A DNA stretch of 64,000 nucleotides from Bryopsis sp. KO-2023 (GCA_030272585.1 BSYQ01000007.1:4282001-4346000); one strand, 5' to 3'. Shown: positions 49,608-62,000, counted from the first letter of the stretch. Program-made: numbers and translations. Notes: generated from the letters alone by a model not told the origin.

Positions 49608-50726
49608 GTTTTCGATGGAAGACACTTGTTGTCGACAAGAGCCGCATCCCAAGGGTGTTCCTGCTTTGTCTATTCTCACCACCCAGGCAGACGAAAGGTT
49701 GGTCTTTTTCTTATAGATATAAATAAAGGTTGGTCTTTTTTTTTAATACATAAATAGATAACGTGACGAAATGTTGGTTGGCTGCGAACACCAGCAACTG
49801 TTTTTGATCAGGGAATTGCTTTGGTTTTTTTTGGGTTATTTGGAGGGAGGGGGGGCGGATGAAAAATTGATGGTAGAAATTATGAAAGGATCAATAAAAG
49901 GTATCTATGCTGGTTTCTTTTTTCTGATTTGCATCCTTTTTTGGTGGCTTACTGTAAAGGGTTCCCTTCGATGGATGGAGTAAGCTGCAGGCCGGCATCG
50001 ACAAAGCCACCATACAGGTAAGCACCACTTTTTCAAACATTTACTATTTGTTCACTTCCTCTGCACGACGGTGCAAAGCCTTTTCTGAAAACATTAGCAC
50101 CACCATCAGTTCATACATCCTCTCTTCTGGATTCTTACATGTTGATGAAAAATTATCAACTCAATTCCTTCCCCTCTGAATTGAGTTGCCCTGTGGTTTT
50201 TACCTGAGTAATAAGCCACGACTGAATAGCAAACAAACACCCTGCTGCTTTTGCCATTTTTCAGATGTCCCATGCACTGAAAGGGGTGATCGACGATGCA
50301 TCCTATGGTTGGAATCCGCTGCTGGAGGACCAAGTGCATTGGTGCGTATGGAGCGCCCCCCAAGATTTGCACGTCGCCTATCTCCTCAACATCCTGGCCA
50401 ACACTCTCATGAGTTGGGGCATGTACAGCGAAGCAAAGGTAGCATACCACAAAGCGCTGTCCATCGGGCTGGAGGTGGCCGGCCCCGATCATCCCGACAC
50501 CATCAGCACGATGGTGTCTTTGAGCGGGGCGGTGTGGAAAGAGGGCCGGCTGGAAGAGGGGTTAGTCCTGTTGCAATCGGCCGGGGAGAGTTTCGCGAGG
50601 TGCAACGATGGGGGGCTTTCGTGCATGGCCACGAGATGCTTGCTGAAGGTGGCGGCAGCCTATGATGCTCTGGGATGGCACAAACAGGCGGAGTCGGTGT
50701 GGGATAGGGTCACCGACCTCATTTGA
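49608..50726 (+). CDS. TPR-repeat protein, C-terminal exons
   Basis: Exons 49608-49697, 49960-50017 and 50265-50726 keep phase (AG/G gives Arg, then phase 0). The last exon encodes 153 residues with helix pairs of the tetratricopeptide type: AYLLNILANTLMSWGMYSEA (followed by KVAYHKAL), then HPDTISTMVSLSGAVWKEGR (LEEGLVLLQSA), then MATRCLLKVAAAYDALGWHK (QAESVW). The spacing resembles kinesin-light-chain-type TPRs, which bind protein partners. The exon at 49608 requires two bases from an upstream exon unless translation starts at the internal ATG 49615 (MEDTCCRQEPHPKGVP). The specific partner is unknown. Confidence 0.72.
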
Positions 50727-53700
50727 ATTGATCAACGGATAGATTCCGGGGGGGGGGGGGGGAGTTGAAAGAGGAAGACAGAAAGAGAGGTGGGTGGGTT
50801 TTTGAGCGATGGTGGAGCCGAAAGGGAAAGGGTGTCTGGAGAAGGAGAGGAGGGAGGGGGGAGCTGAACATGCATGCGATTAGATCAATTCAAATTCGAT
50901 CCCAAAAAAGGAATTCAAATTTTACCCGCATGTGGTGCCAGGTCTACATTGGTCGCCCTTTCTCCTTCTCTTTTTTTTTTTTTGTTTTTATTCTGGGGAA
51001 AAATGCCTCCGGAGCTAGGATTCCGAGACGGAAAGAGCATGTTTTTTTTTCTTTCTCTTTGATCCTTTTCGTTTGGGTTGAGATATGTCGAGTTGAGAAG
51101 ATTTTGATTTTGTCAGGTTGAATTTGAGTTGGGGTTTCTTGTTTTTCCCCCAATTGTTTTACTTTTTTGGGGGGAGGGGAGATGGTTTGTGAATGTAGGT
51201 AGTTTTTTTGGTGGGGAAAAAAAGGGGTGAAAAAAAAAAATTGAGTGAGGTGTAAAGAACCCACTGAAAAGAACAGTGACATATCAAAGGGAAGGGGGGT
51301 GGGGGGGGGGAGAGGAAAAAGAGTGAGGGTGTGAGGAGAGTGTGGGAGAAGAGTGAGAGGTTTTCAAAGGGGAAAAAAAAAGACTCGATTGAGAAGATTA
51401 TTCCGAAAGCTGTCGAAAGAGAAATCAAGGTGATGGCATTTTGAGTGTACTTGTTTTTGTTTTCAAACTGTTTTTCGTTCGGAGGCTCCGAGGGGAATAT
51501 GTTGTTTTAGGGAAATATGCGTATGGTTTTTCTTTCTTTCTTTCTTCTTTCTTAGTGTGATAAAAAGTTGTTTTTCCGACGGGGATGGGTTGGTTTTTTT
51601 TTTTTCTCTTTTCAAATATAAGATAAAATCTAAGAAACACACTAGCGTTGCAGTTGTTTTCTCCCGAAACATGAAGGGTGGAGGGAAAAAGTGAAAAGAA
51701 AAGAAAAAAAAAGAGCAGAAGAGGGAAAAAAAACCAGGGGGATTTAAAAAAAAAAAAAACCTTTGAGAAAAGGAGGTTTCTTTTCGTGTTTTCGTTCTTT
51801 TTTTTTTTTTGTTTCTTTTCCAAAAATAGATTTCGTAAATCTTTCTCATATCTCTCTTTATCACTGCTAATTTCTTTGTCTTTTTTTTTGTTAGCAGTAC
51901 CGAAAATCGAACATTATCTAGGAAGGCTTTTTGGTGTGGTTGGCGAGAAAAATTGTAATGGAAAAAAAGGAAAGGGGGTGGGGGTGGGTGGGGGGGAAAT
52001 ATTTGATTGTAGAAGGGAAAGATGAAGGGAAAAAAAAGAAACTTTACTAGGAGGGATGTTTTGTGTTTTTTTTAATTTTCGAAAGGGAAGAGTGCGGGTG
52101 GAAGAAGGCATGAATTTGTTTGTCAAATTATATGCAAATGGGGTTAGGTGGCAGTCGAGAGTCCCCTTCAACGATATATTTGCTATTCTCGTTTTTTTGT
52201 TTTTTTTTTTGCCTTTTCTTTTTTCTCTTTTTCTCTCTTCATTTTTTTTTCAGGGGGGGGGGAGCGTTGCATTGAACGAGGGAATGGTTTTGGAGTGGTG
52301 GTTTTGGAAAAAAAGAAAATTTGTTGAGGGTTGAGTGATAAAATGGTGGAGGAAAATAGAAGAGGAAAAAGGCATATAATATTTTCACAACGAAAGAAAA
52401 AAAAAATACGGTTGGCCTGGGAATCAAAAGGGCTCGATTTTTTCCTGTTTTTGAAATCGTTTCTCGCTTGAGAAAGGGATAAACGAGCTCTTGACAGAAC
52501 ATGCATCGTTTTTTCTTTTTTGTTTTGTACTTTTTTTCTTCTTGGAGAGGGAAAACGTGGGGGAAAGAGAAGGTTTTATTTTCCTCGAAATTTTGGATGC
52601 CACAGATTCTGAATTGGTAGTTTTTTTTGAAAAAAACGAAAAAAAGCAAAAGACAAAAATGGCCAGGCATCAGAAATCAACGGGGAATTAATTATCAGGA
52701 ATTTAGCTAAATGTGGTTCGGTCAATTTTAGGACGGATAAGACAAATCGACACCGTTTTTTTTTCTCGGCTTGCCAGAGGCATACCAGCCGATCGAAAAA
52801 GTAAAAGGGAAATGAAAAGAAAAAGAAAGAGCTAGTAATGAACATTTTTCCTAATTCATGGCAGAATCGATACCCTGTTTTTCTTTGTCCCCTGAAAATT
52901 ATGGAGTGAAAAAAAGAAATGGGCGATTCTAGCACAAAAAAAAAGCACTAGGTCTGAATCATGTTCTCAAGTTAAGGCTGAATGGGGGAATAGCTGAAAA
53001 AAAAATGCAATGTCGATTAGTAACCACTTTGGGGGAGGGAATTAACAAAATGTGTGAAAAAGGAATGAAAAGGTATTTAAGAAAGGGGATTCGGGTGGGG
53101 AAAAAAAAAGAATTAAACAAAAAAGAATGATGCATTTTCTGAGATGGCAGGTCAACTCGTGTATCATCAAAGGAAAAAGAAAAAAGGGATCTGGGATTCG
53201 GAATTGTATTGACATTGTATATCATAGGGACAACCAAAAAAACAGTCGAAACGAGTAGCAGGTGTTGAGTAGGACTCTCGCTGTGGAGGTCTGTAGTGGG
53301 GAAGGGGGGGGGGGAATCTGGGGGGGAATGAATTCGGGAGGACAGCTTGTGCAATTTTTGAAATATTCGATTCAGAAAACCTATTGCCATTGTGTGGTGT
53401 CGGTTACATGCATGTGTTTTGAGTGCTTGAAGTTATTAGTCATTTTCCAGTTCTGCCAATGTTTCCTGGAGTGTGTTTTGACTGTGGTTCATCTTGCACA
53501 GCTGGTTAATTCACCAAGGATCATAAAGCGTCAAGGTTGACTTCTCATAAATTGCAGCTATTGAACATATCGCTTTTCCACGAACAGTCATCCAAGGTAT
53601 ATATATATATATGTTGTGTCAATCAATGAACAGAAACTGGTCCACGTTTCATCCTGTTTGTGTGAGAAAAGAGTGAGTGAGAGTGACCATCGTTGACAGA

Positions 53701-55857
53701 TATGTACAAACGAGGGACTCCACACCCCACTTGTAAAGGATTGAGAAGGTGGAGTCAGATGAGGGACGCAAGAGATAGGGAAAATGGTTAGGAAAGTACG
53801 GGAATCTGTATTGTAAAGTGGCAGTACTGAGGAAGAGGTACTGTGAGTAACAAGGCGGTACAGAACGGGAACAGATATTTATTGGTGGATGGAAATGGTT
53901 GCAATATCCTTGTAAGTCCCTTCTGGGCCAAGACTGTGTGTTCTCTGTGTGTTGTACCCATTCACGTATCGGTCAGAAAGTCTTGTTATTATACCACTGT
54001 TGAAATCAGTTCCTTTCCCAAACACACATAGACAGTCTCGTAGGGAAAAAAAAAGAAAAAAAAATTGTTCCCACAATTTCATGCTGTTGGGCTAGAGATT
54101 CTGGTAGACTAAGGGGGACAGCCAGTTCGGTGGATGTGGCAAGATGAGTCACGAATGTAACTGGTAGTCAGAGCTTAGTAAAAGGGATAGGGAAGGATAA
54201 GGTGGTGTCTGTGAGAGTGGAAACTGACTCTTGTAAAAAACTGACTCTTGGAAGCAACTTTGTGTCTCGAGAGTCTTACAATGCTTGGAAAGAAGTCATC
54301 GTATTCAAATCTCACTGTCAATTTCAAAAGACCTCAGAAGCATAGAGGTAGCCAACAACGGATGGCACTATTCCTCCTTGGCCTTCGGTTGTCCCCCCCC
54401 CCCCAAACAAAAAAAGGCTTCATCGATCCAGCATGCCTTGAGAATATAAAAAAGATACTTTGTTTCTTTTTCGAATCTGGCTTTCCTGTGTCCCCTTTCC
54501 AGACGATATCGTTTGATAGGGTAGTCTGATGAGGGAGTTCAGTCTATGAAGACGGCAGGTGGAGCGGGGGGTGGGTGGGGATGCTTTGGACAGTGATGCG
54601 ACATGGAGGGGGGGGGATGGGTTCGAGGATTCTGGATGTGGTTGATGTGAGTTCCCAGAATTGAGAAAAGTGATGGCCTCTTTTTGCTGTAATTGATTGA
54701 TTGATTGCCTTTGATTTTGGAAAAACAAAAATAGTCATTGTGGATCGGACAGCTACCCACTGATTCCAATGTTGCCAAAACCAAGAAAATCCACTGACTT
54801 ATCGCAAATGTAAAATTGCATTCCCATGATTGACATGAGAAAACTCTGGGATTTGCATTACTTAAATTCATTTAATTTACATGAATTGATCCAAGATTCC
54901 TTCACTCCTGTGGAACCCGAATCGCATCAATGTTTGTGTTCTTAATATATCAATCTATATATATATGTAATATATGTGGCTACATAGCCACAGCCAAAAA
55001 TGATCCAAGGCTTCTCATAGAACCCACCCAACCCGATTGCACAATTTCTGTAAGGCAACAAGAATATGGCAACAAAAGAATGGGTCGAATCGAAAAGTGA
55101 ATTCCTGCTCCCACATCCCCATTATGGCGATTAAAAAGAATCCATCGCTGTTTCCACACTCAAAGGATTTCAGTTTTGTATTGATTCGTGCATTATGAAG
55201 CACCATCAATCTGACCAGAAAAAAAACATATGAAAGAAAATCAAGTTTGGAAGATTGATATGTCTTTAAAGATCGAATTCAAATTTTTTCAAGTTTCGGA
55301 AAAAACCTGCACAATTGATTTGAAAGCTTATCAAATTTACCTGACGTGAGAAAAGACGACCTAAGAAAACAAGAAGAGAAAGATCTCTGTGGAACTAGAT
55401 TATTTTGATAATGTTTTAGGGAATAATAATAAGGCACAGGGGGAATCGAACCCCCTTTCTTTTGGCCCCATCCTGCTGTTTGCTCACTTAAGGTCAATTT
55501 TCATTCAAAACTGTGTAGCCCCCAAAACGAAGGGAGCCCATGCCTGGTCAGTCAGTCTTCCCTGACAGACACACCATTCTTGGCTTTTGCATTCTTGATG
55601 AGAGTGAGACGAGACGACACTGCAAGAAACTGAAACAAATAAATTCATGAAGAGTTCCAGTCAATTTATAAATTGTATAATTACTTCATTCGCGCCAACA
55701 ATGCCCAACTCCACATGTATCTCCACAACCAGTGTCACCACAACCTCACAACAATACATGCAAAAAAAAGTACACCTCCATTTTTTACAACCCTCGAGGA
55801 TTATGTGAGCTCACATCCATGTTCAACCATCATCAAGTTCACAAGTTGCAATCTTAT
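50727..55857. other. Gene-poor, purine-rich then AT-rich region
   Basis: 50.73-53.3 kb is G/A-rich on the plus strand with long G-runs and poly-A runs, the opposite bias from 9.4-13 kb. 53.3-55.8 kb is AT-rich with (TA)n tracts at 53600 and 54955. 54668-54710 repeats 45885-45930; 55490-55640 repeats 42115-42275. No gene is supported. Confidence 0.5.
55435..55500 (-). other. tRNA-like 3' half
   Basis: On the minus strand GGGGG-TTCGATT-CCCCC forms a perfect T-arm with consensus B box, followed by TGTGCC. No matching acceptor strand or D arm is found upstream, so this is a relic or part of a tRNA-derived repeat. Confidence 0.35.
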
Positions 55858-56112
55858 TCAGTCTTCATTACATTCATCAGCCGAACTTTCCACCACAACA
55901 GACTCACCGTTACGAGGAAAGGTTACGAGATATGAAGCAGCACGAGTTTGCGGCAGTGATGTGGGTTTAAGTGGAGCTGGAGAATGAATGGAGGCTCTGG
56001 AAGTGTCTTCGGGTTTTTCACCATCTTGTAGCTCGTTTTTCAACGAACGTAAGCGCACAGAGGCGACCCATCTTCTCTGTAAATCCCCTTTTTTGACAGT
56101 GGGGGGCGCATA
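55858..56112 (-). CDS. Probable terminal exon of an unknown protein
   Basis: An exon of 84 codons plus stop starts after the acceptor AATTCCAG and encodes YAPPTVKKGDLQRRWVASVR, continuing LRSLKNELQDGEKPEDTS and ending SSADECNED. Composition is coding-like, with no known domain. Directly upstream on this strand lie the GTGTAT array and the transposon cluster, so the preceding exon, if any, must be beyond it. Minus-strand open sequence at 63740-63890 is a candidate but has no clear donor. Confidence 0.4.
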   Translation of the reverse strand, partial: YAPPTVKKGDLQRRWVASVRLRSLKNELQDGEKPEDTSRASIHSPAPLKPTSLPQTRAASYLVTFPRNGESVVVESSADECNED

Positions 56113-56154
56113 CTGGAATTCGGGGACACTAGTAAAAAAACGGCCAATATACAC

Positions 56155-56437
56155 GGTTTCAAAATCGTGTATCCTTTCGAAATCGTGTATGTGCACTTCG
56201 AAACCGTGTATATTCGGGAAAAACCGTGTATCTCCTGAAAAAACCGTGTATCTTAAGAAAGTGTGTATGCAAGGTCGTCGGAAACCGTGTATCCGGATAG
56301 AAAATCGTGTATGTGCACTTCGAAACCGTGTATATTCGGGAAAAACCGTGTATCTCTTGAAAAAACCGTGTATCTTAAGAAAGTGTGTATGCAAGGTCGT
56401 CAGAAACCGTGTATCCGGATAGAAAATCGTGTATGCA
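56155..56437. repeat. Iteron-like array of AA(A)(C/T)CGTGTAT repeats
   Basis: About fourteen copies of a GTGTAT-centred motif, usually AAACCGTGTAT or AAATCGTGTAT, are spaced by 8-15 bases. A higher-order unit of 122 bases is repeated (for example GTGCAC at 56191 and 56313). Spacers contain short palindromes GTGCAC, TCCGGA and CTTAAG. Further GTGTAT motifs flank the insertions on the right (58580, 63548 and 63561), so the array was split by them. Confidence 0.8.
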
Positions 56438-56440
56438 GCA

Positions 56441-58571
56441 TGTTGATTGTACGCGATCGGATTAGTGGATCGCATATGGCGTTTCGCATACCTGACAGAA
56501 ACTAGGGGAACATATAAGGAAAGACCGTGATACTTCGGATAACTCTTCGTGTAAAAGCGATTGGTTCAATGCGTGTTTCCTAGACTTTCGTAAGAAGTCG
56601 GGTCGAACTGTCCCCGACTGAGTCTCAACCAAGGAACACCATCAACATGGTTTCGGAGCCGAAGTGACGCTTCCTGGGCGATCGTCCCTGTGACGAGCGT
56701 GAGCAACATGTCGACAACAACCCCAGGAGCGAGTCCAAGTCGAGCCTTTGCGCTTGAAGTTCGGTGCGCTATGCGAGTGTCACGTCGTTTGCTTTTGAAC
56801 GGTATTTGATGGGACGTATGGGAGTCCCTCGTTCAATTTGACGAGACGAGAGTCGCTCGGCTGAGGACGGAAGCAGTAAGACCTGGAGTAACAATGGACG
56901 TGAGCGCGCGCGCGTCACATCGGCAGTTTTCTACCACTGAAACGACACCTGACACCAAAAGAGTCGACCAGATATCACAGTCCCCGCCAGAGAAGAGCGT
57001 GGGACGTCAAGAGTGATGCGACTGGGCGGGTGGGCGTTGGGAGTTTGAAAACTGACCGACAGAGATGTTTTTTTGACGACCTGGAATCGACGTATCAACG
57101 TAGTCGTGGCCTGAGCGACGCAGGACAAAAAAGTCAGGTTTGGGGTCGAGAGTGGAGTGAAATTATGATGCGGTACAATGTGGGTTTATTTTTTCCATGC
57201 ATGGATTTATGGGGTCCTTGTTTTTGGAATGGTCCATCATTGTGTTTTGCGACCTTTTTGGTTTTTTCTGAAGTTATCACGTGGGAACCGTGAGCGTTGG
57301 GAGTTTTTTTGGATTTCGATTATTTTTTTCCTTTCGGGGCTTTCAGTTTTTTTTTTTCTTTCGGAGTTCTACAGTTCTAGGTGGGTGGGCCCATGTTGAT
57401 TGTACGCGATCGGATTAGTGGATCGCATATGGCGTTTCGCATACCTGACAGAAACCAGAGCTGGGCAGTAACCCGTTTGTAACGCACCGTACCGTAACGC
57501 ACAGGGTCGGTACAGTAACGTGTCCGGTCGGTGCACGCACCGACCGGACGTTACAACACGTTGCACACGTTACAACAACGACCCAGTCGGTACAACAACG
57601 TCCAAGTCCGGTACAACAACGATCCGACGTTACTGTAACGCCAAAGCGTTGTTGTAACGCAGTACGTTATCAGTAACGTCTACGCCGGCTGCTATAACGT
57701 CCGCACCGAGGCAAGACGTTACAACAACGATCGGATGCGTTACGTGTAACGATAACACGTTACAACAACGGCCAGGCCGGTACAACAACGTAATGGCGTT
57801 GCAGTAACGTCATGTGGATGACGTACAAAGTGACCCCCACAGGGTCCCCAGAACCCAAGGGAACCGAGTGGGATTCGAACACCGTACCGCACGATGCCGA
57901 GTCATCTACACTGAGCGCTAAGCCAAGTGGACCACGATGATTTTGTGGCTGTTGCGATGATATACCTTAATCTGTTTGTAATTCTGTGAAATTAGGGTAT
58001 ATGATTGCAACAACCACAAAATCATCGTGGTCCACTTGGCTTAGTGCTCAGTGTAGATGACTTGATATCGTGCGGTACGGTGTTCGAATCCCACCCGGTT
58101 CCTTTGGGTTCTGGGGACCCTGCGGGGGTCACTTTGTACGTCATCCACATGACGTTACTGCAACGCCATTACGTTGTTGTACCGAACGTCGTACTGTCTG
58201 TGTCGGTACAACAACGTCAGTGACACGTTGCAACAACGACCCGATGTTGGGTGCCGGTCGTTGGCGATAACGTATCGTACCGACCTAGTACCGATGTTGT
58301 ACCGTACCGTAAAAAACATTCGTACCGTACCGTACCGTACCGACCCCTTACGGTACGGTACGGTACGTAACGTGTCGTACCGTACCGTAGGGGGTCGTTA
58401 CGGTACTGCCCAGCTCTGACAGAAACTAGGGGAACATATAAGGAAAGACCGTGATACTTCGGATAACTCTTCGTGTAAAAACGATTGGTTCAATGCGTGT
58501 TTCCTAGACTTTCGTAAGAAGTCGGGTCGAACTGTCCCCGACTGAGTCTCAACCAAGGAACACCATCAACA
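56441..58571 (+). mobile_element. Small non-autonomous LTR retrotransposon (TRIM-like)
   Basis: Left LTR 56441-56647 and right LTR 57394-58571 both start TGTTGAT and end ATCAACA. The right one is 207 bases once the MITE and its extra target copy are removed, exactly the length of the left one. The element is flanked by the 5-base duplication CAGCA (56436-56440 and 58572-58576). The internal region of about 746 bases begins TGGTTTCGGAGCCGAAG (primer-binding site) and ends AGGTGGGTGGGCCCA (polypurine-like). It has no gag or pol, so it must be mobilised in trans. Confidence 0.92.
57456..58418. mobile_element. hAT-type MITE nested in the right LTR
   Basis: A 963-base element with terminal inverted repeats CAGAGCTGGGCAGTA at both ends, flanked by the 8-base duplication ACAGAAAC (57448-57455 and 58419-58426). 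Eight-base duplications and CAGAG...GGGCA ends are typical of the hAT superfamily. No transposase frame. The ends hold many subterminal copies of GTTACAACAACG or GTACAACAACG and, on the right, a CCGTA/TACGG ladder. The centre is a large imperfect palindrome (about 57775-57970 against 57990-58182), each arm containing GTTCGAATCCCACC, a tRNA-like B box. Confidence 0.92.
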
Positions 58572-58596
58572 CAGCATCGTGTATTCTTTGTCGTTC

Positions 58597-58853
58597 TGTA
58601 CAGTTGCACTCATGTTTTCCCAATCCTTGCGTGAAACGAGCTGTGGATCGTTTGAGTCTTTTACACTGTTAGATTGTTCCGAGTTTCCTTCCCGATAAAT
58701 ACCTTCCCCAGTTTCTGTCAAGCGCCGTTTCACATCCATTCCAGTAACCTAACTTCCTCACATCGATCTAACCCTTCCCTCCTTTCGATCGTCTAACTTC
58801 CTCACAACAATCTAATCCCGATAATCAGTCATCTAAACAGACCGTGTGGAACA
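58597..58853 (-). repeat. 3' LTR of the Gypsy-like element
   Basis: It carries the same internal ATG (about 58739) as the 5' LTR. From it the frame would leave the LTR into flanking DNA and stop after about 15 further codons. Confidence 0.95.
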
Positions 58854-59032
58854 TGGGCCCAACCTCGCCTGATTTCCACTGTGAGAGACTCCGAAAGAAA
58901 AAGAGATGACGGGTCATCGCTAAAAAAGAAAAGGCTGCAAAAAAATGGGTTGCGTGCAACACTGGGAGGGGACGTTCTGAGAACCCGAAAAAAATCAAAA
59001 AAGAAAAAATGTGTATCCCGAGCCCGGATGTC

Positions 59033-62000
59033 TTACATGTGGGGAGGCCAGTCGAAATCGTCATCCGCATGCCAAGGTTGACGTCCATGGCATTTCTGGA
59101 GGTGATCTTGATGGTAGATGCCTCGAGGGCGGCGGCCAGGGCCCGTGCGTGGTGTGAGTTCAGCTGTTCGCCAGAGGGAGCCCGTGAGTTGTTCGACGAG
59201 CCGGAGGGGGCCACGCCAGTGGGGCTGTAGCTTGTCTTCTCGCTTGGCGGCTTGGACGGCGTCATAGTGCCATACGAGGTCCCCTGCGTGGAGTTCCTTA
59301 GGGACGACTTTGCGTAGGCTGTTGCGGTAAGCGCGTTGCTTGTTTGCTCGTTCCCGGGCAGTCCATTGTGTGGCCGCAGAGCTGGTCCAAAGCTGCTGGG
59401 GGGAGGCGCCGGTGGTGCTGTGCGGCGTGGTGTTGATGGCACGGACTGCAGCATCAATATGGTGAGGCCAGGCGTGGGTGCTGTTGTGCAAAAGTTTTTT
59501 GATGCGGTCCTCGAGGGTGCGGTGGAAACGTTCCACCAACCCATTGGAGTTGTGTTTGTGTGGGGGAGTGTAAATGAGCTCCACGCCGTTGTCTTTGCTC
59601 CAGGTTCGCATGTCGTTCGAACTGTTGTAGCCGGCCCCATCGAGGATGAGGAGCACAGGGTGTCCGTGGTTTCCGGCCCAGCGGTCCAATGCGGCCGTGA
59701 TTGTGGCGGACGTCACGGTCCTGGAGGCCGTGGCTTGTCCGCGTCGAGTGCAGCTGTCCACGATGCAGGTGATGAACTTTTCGCCTGTGGTAGCGGGCGT
59801 GAGGGGCCCGATAACATCCAGATGCAGCACAGTGCCAGGGGAATCTCCGTAGGGCAGTTGGCCCCAGGGACGACGTGGGGTGAGGGGACGAAAAATGGCG
59901 CAGGTTGGGCAGGTGGCGACGACTTCAGAAATGACGTTTTTGGGAATAGTGTGACCGTCCTGTTTGGCTTGGAGGTGTGTCTTCTCTACACCCCAGTGCT
60001 CCTTGCGATGGGTGTTCCAAGCTTGCTGATGAGGTGTTAGGGTGGTCGTGGTGTTGACGGCTGGTGTTGGTTGTTTTTTGTCCGTTTGGTTCGGCCGACT
60101 GAGGAGGTCAGCAGCAACGTTAGTGGACCCCGGCAAAAATTCGAAGGTGGTGTGGGTTTCGTTACCGAGTATCCAGGCCCACAGGCGGCCCACCCTTTTG
60201 TCGTTTTTTCCAAGCCCGCCTGTTCGCATTTGTTCGGCGAGTGCTTGGTTGTCAGTGCGTAGGGTGGTCGGTGTGTTTCCTCGATACGCCGACGTTTTTT
60301 GGAGGGCCCATTTGACGGCCTTCAATTCGCCAAGGAACGAGGACGTCGGTTCTGTGAGCCGAGTACTGCCATAATCGATCAGGTGGGTTTGGTCCTTGTT
60401 GTCGTGGGCGAAGAGGATGTAACCTGCGTGTTCGCCTGACCAGTCTGTTTCGAGTGTGAAGGTGCGAGCTGTGAGGCCTGGTAGGGCTAGATCCGTTTGG
60501 TGGTTTACGGCGTAGGAGATGAAAGTGTGGAGAGCTTGCTGGACGTCGTGTTGCCATTGTGCGACATCGGGGGCAGCTGAATAGGCGGCCAGGAGTTTTC
60601 TCAGGGTGTCCAGGTGATGTTCGAGCTTGGGTATTGTTTTCCTGCAGTAAGAAAAAATACCAATGATCCTGGCGAGGTCAGTGGTGTCGTTGACAGGGCC
60701 GAGTTCATTGAGTTTGTCCGTGAGAAAGGGCTTGTGGGACCACTGGCCGTCGTGGAGGTGGTAACCGAGGAACTCCACTGTATCTGCGAGCCAGGTCACT
60801 TTTTGGTAGTTCACTTTTAAGCCGTAGTCCTGGAGAACCGAAAATAGTTCGTTTAGTTTCGTGTGTAGTTCGGCCGCAGTGGGGGCGCCCAGCAAGATAT
60901 CGTCTGCGTAGATTACGCAGTCCAAATGGCCGAGGATGCTGGTGATCCTGTCCGAGAACAGGGTTGGGCTCCAGCACCACCCTTGGGGGAGGCGGTTCCA
61001 CTTGTATCGCCGCCCCTGCCATGTAAAGGAGAATAGGGGCGACAGCTCAGGTGAGATGGCAAGTCCAAAAAAAGCGTCCTTGAGGTCTATTTTGGCATAG
61101 ACCTTCCACTCGGCCTTCACTTTCCAGATAGTGCGCCATGGGTCGGAAAAAACCATGCCCAGTTTTTTGAAGTAGCCATTGAGTCGTCGAAAGTCGTTAG
61201 TGAAACGATAGGTTCCGTCGTCTTTGGCGATGGGCAGTAATGGGTTGAAAAAGGCTGCTTCAGAGGAAGGTGATAGAGAAAGATACCCACGGTCGACGTA
61301 GAGCTCCAGTTGTTTCGTGACTGCGTTTCTGTCGACGACCTTGTCGACAGAATACTCCGTGCGTAACCCTGCGTCGCCTGGTTTGGTCCACTCCATTTCG
61401 TCCGGTCTGATTTGGAGAGCTTTCATTTTTTCGTTGATAGGGTGTGTGCTGAGGTCGCCGACGTCTGGAAAACGTGCCATGATGTCGTTAGCAATGTCCT
61501 GGCTTGTGAGGTTTGTTTTTTGTGGCAGGGTGACGGCGTGGACTTTGGGGCGGTCCAGGCGGTTGACGACATGGTGCTGTGCGCCGTGGATATTGATGAG
61601 GGGGGTGGTGGCTGTGAGTTGGTGGACGCGATCCGTCGAGTTCCAGACGTCGACGCGGAAATGGCCCGCCTTAGTCGTCAATGCGCCGGTGACGAGGCCT
61701 GGGCGGTGGAGTGCAGGCGTGATAGTGGCCTGGCCGGCGACGTCCATTCTATATGGTAAGTAGAGTCGAGTCCACTTTTGGGGCTCCAGGATATATGGTT
61801 TTCCTGCTTGCAGCTGAATGCAGGTTTTTTTACTGGAGAGGCCAGTTCCCTGGTGTACAGGCCAGAGCTGGGTAAGGTGGACAGTGCCTTGTTGAGGTGC
61901 AATGGTGGGGTTAGTAGATGTTACCACATGACATTGGATTGTGGCTCCTGTGGTGGTTTGACAGATTTCGCCAAGGTTGGCATTCACCGAGATGTTGAGC

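Noticed and set aside
49771-49983. Extra TPR-gene exon at 49771-49910
   Set aside because: Its possible donor leaves the wrong phase for the exon at 49960, while the exon ending 49697 joins correctly.
56155-56437. CRISPR-like reading of the GTGTAT array
   Set aside because: Repeats are only 10-11 bases, spacers 8-15 bases and repeated in a higher-order unit, and the DNA is eukaryotic; no cas genes.
56263-56505. Plus-strand repetitive peptide frame in the array
   Set aside because: The frame exists only because the repeat unit lacks stops; it is broken by the LTR element and has no gene context.
59336-60040. 234-codon plus-strand frame
   Set aside because: Antisense shadow of the integrase part of the Gypsy polyprotein.
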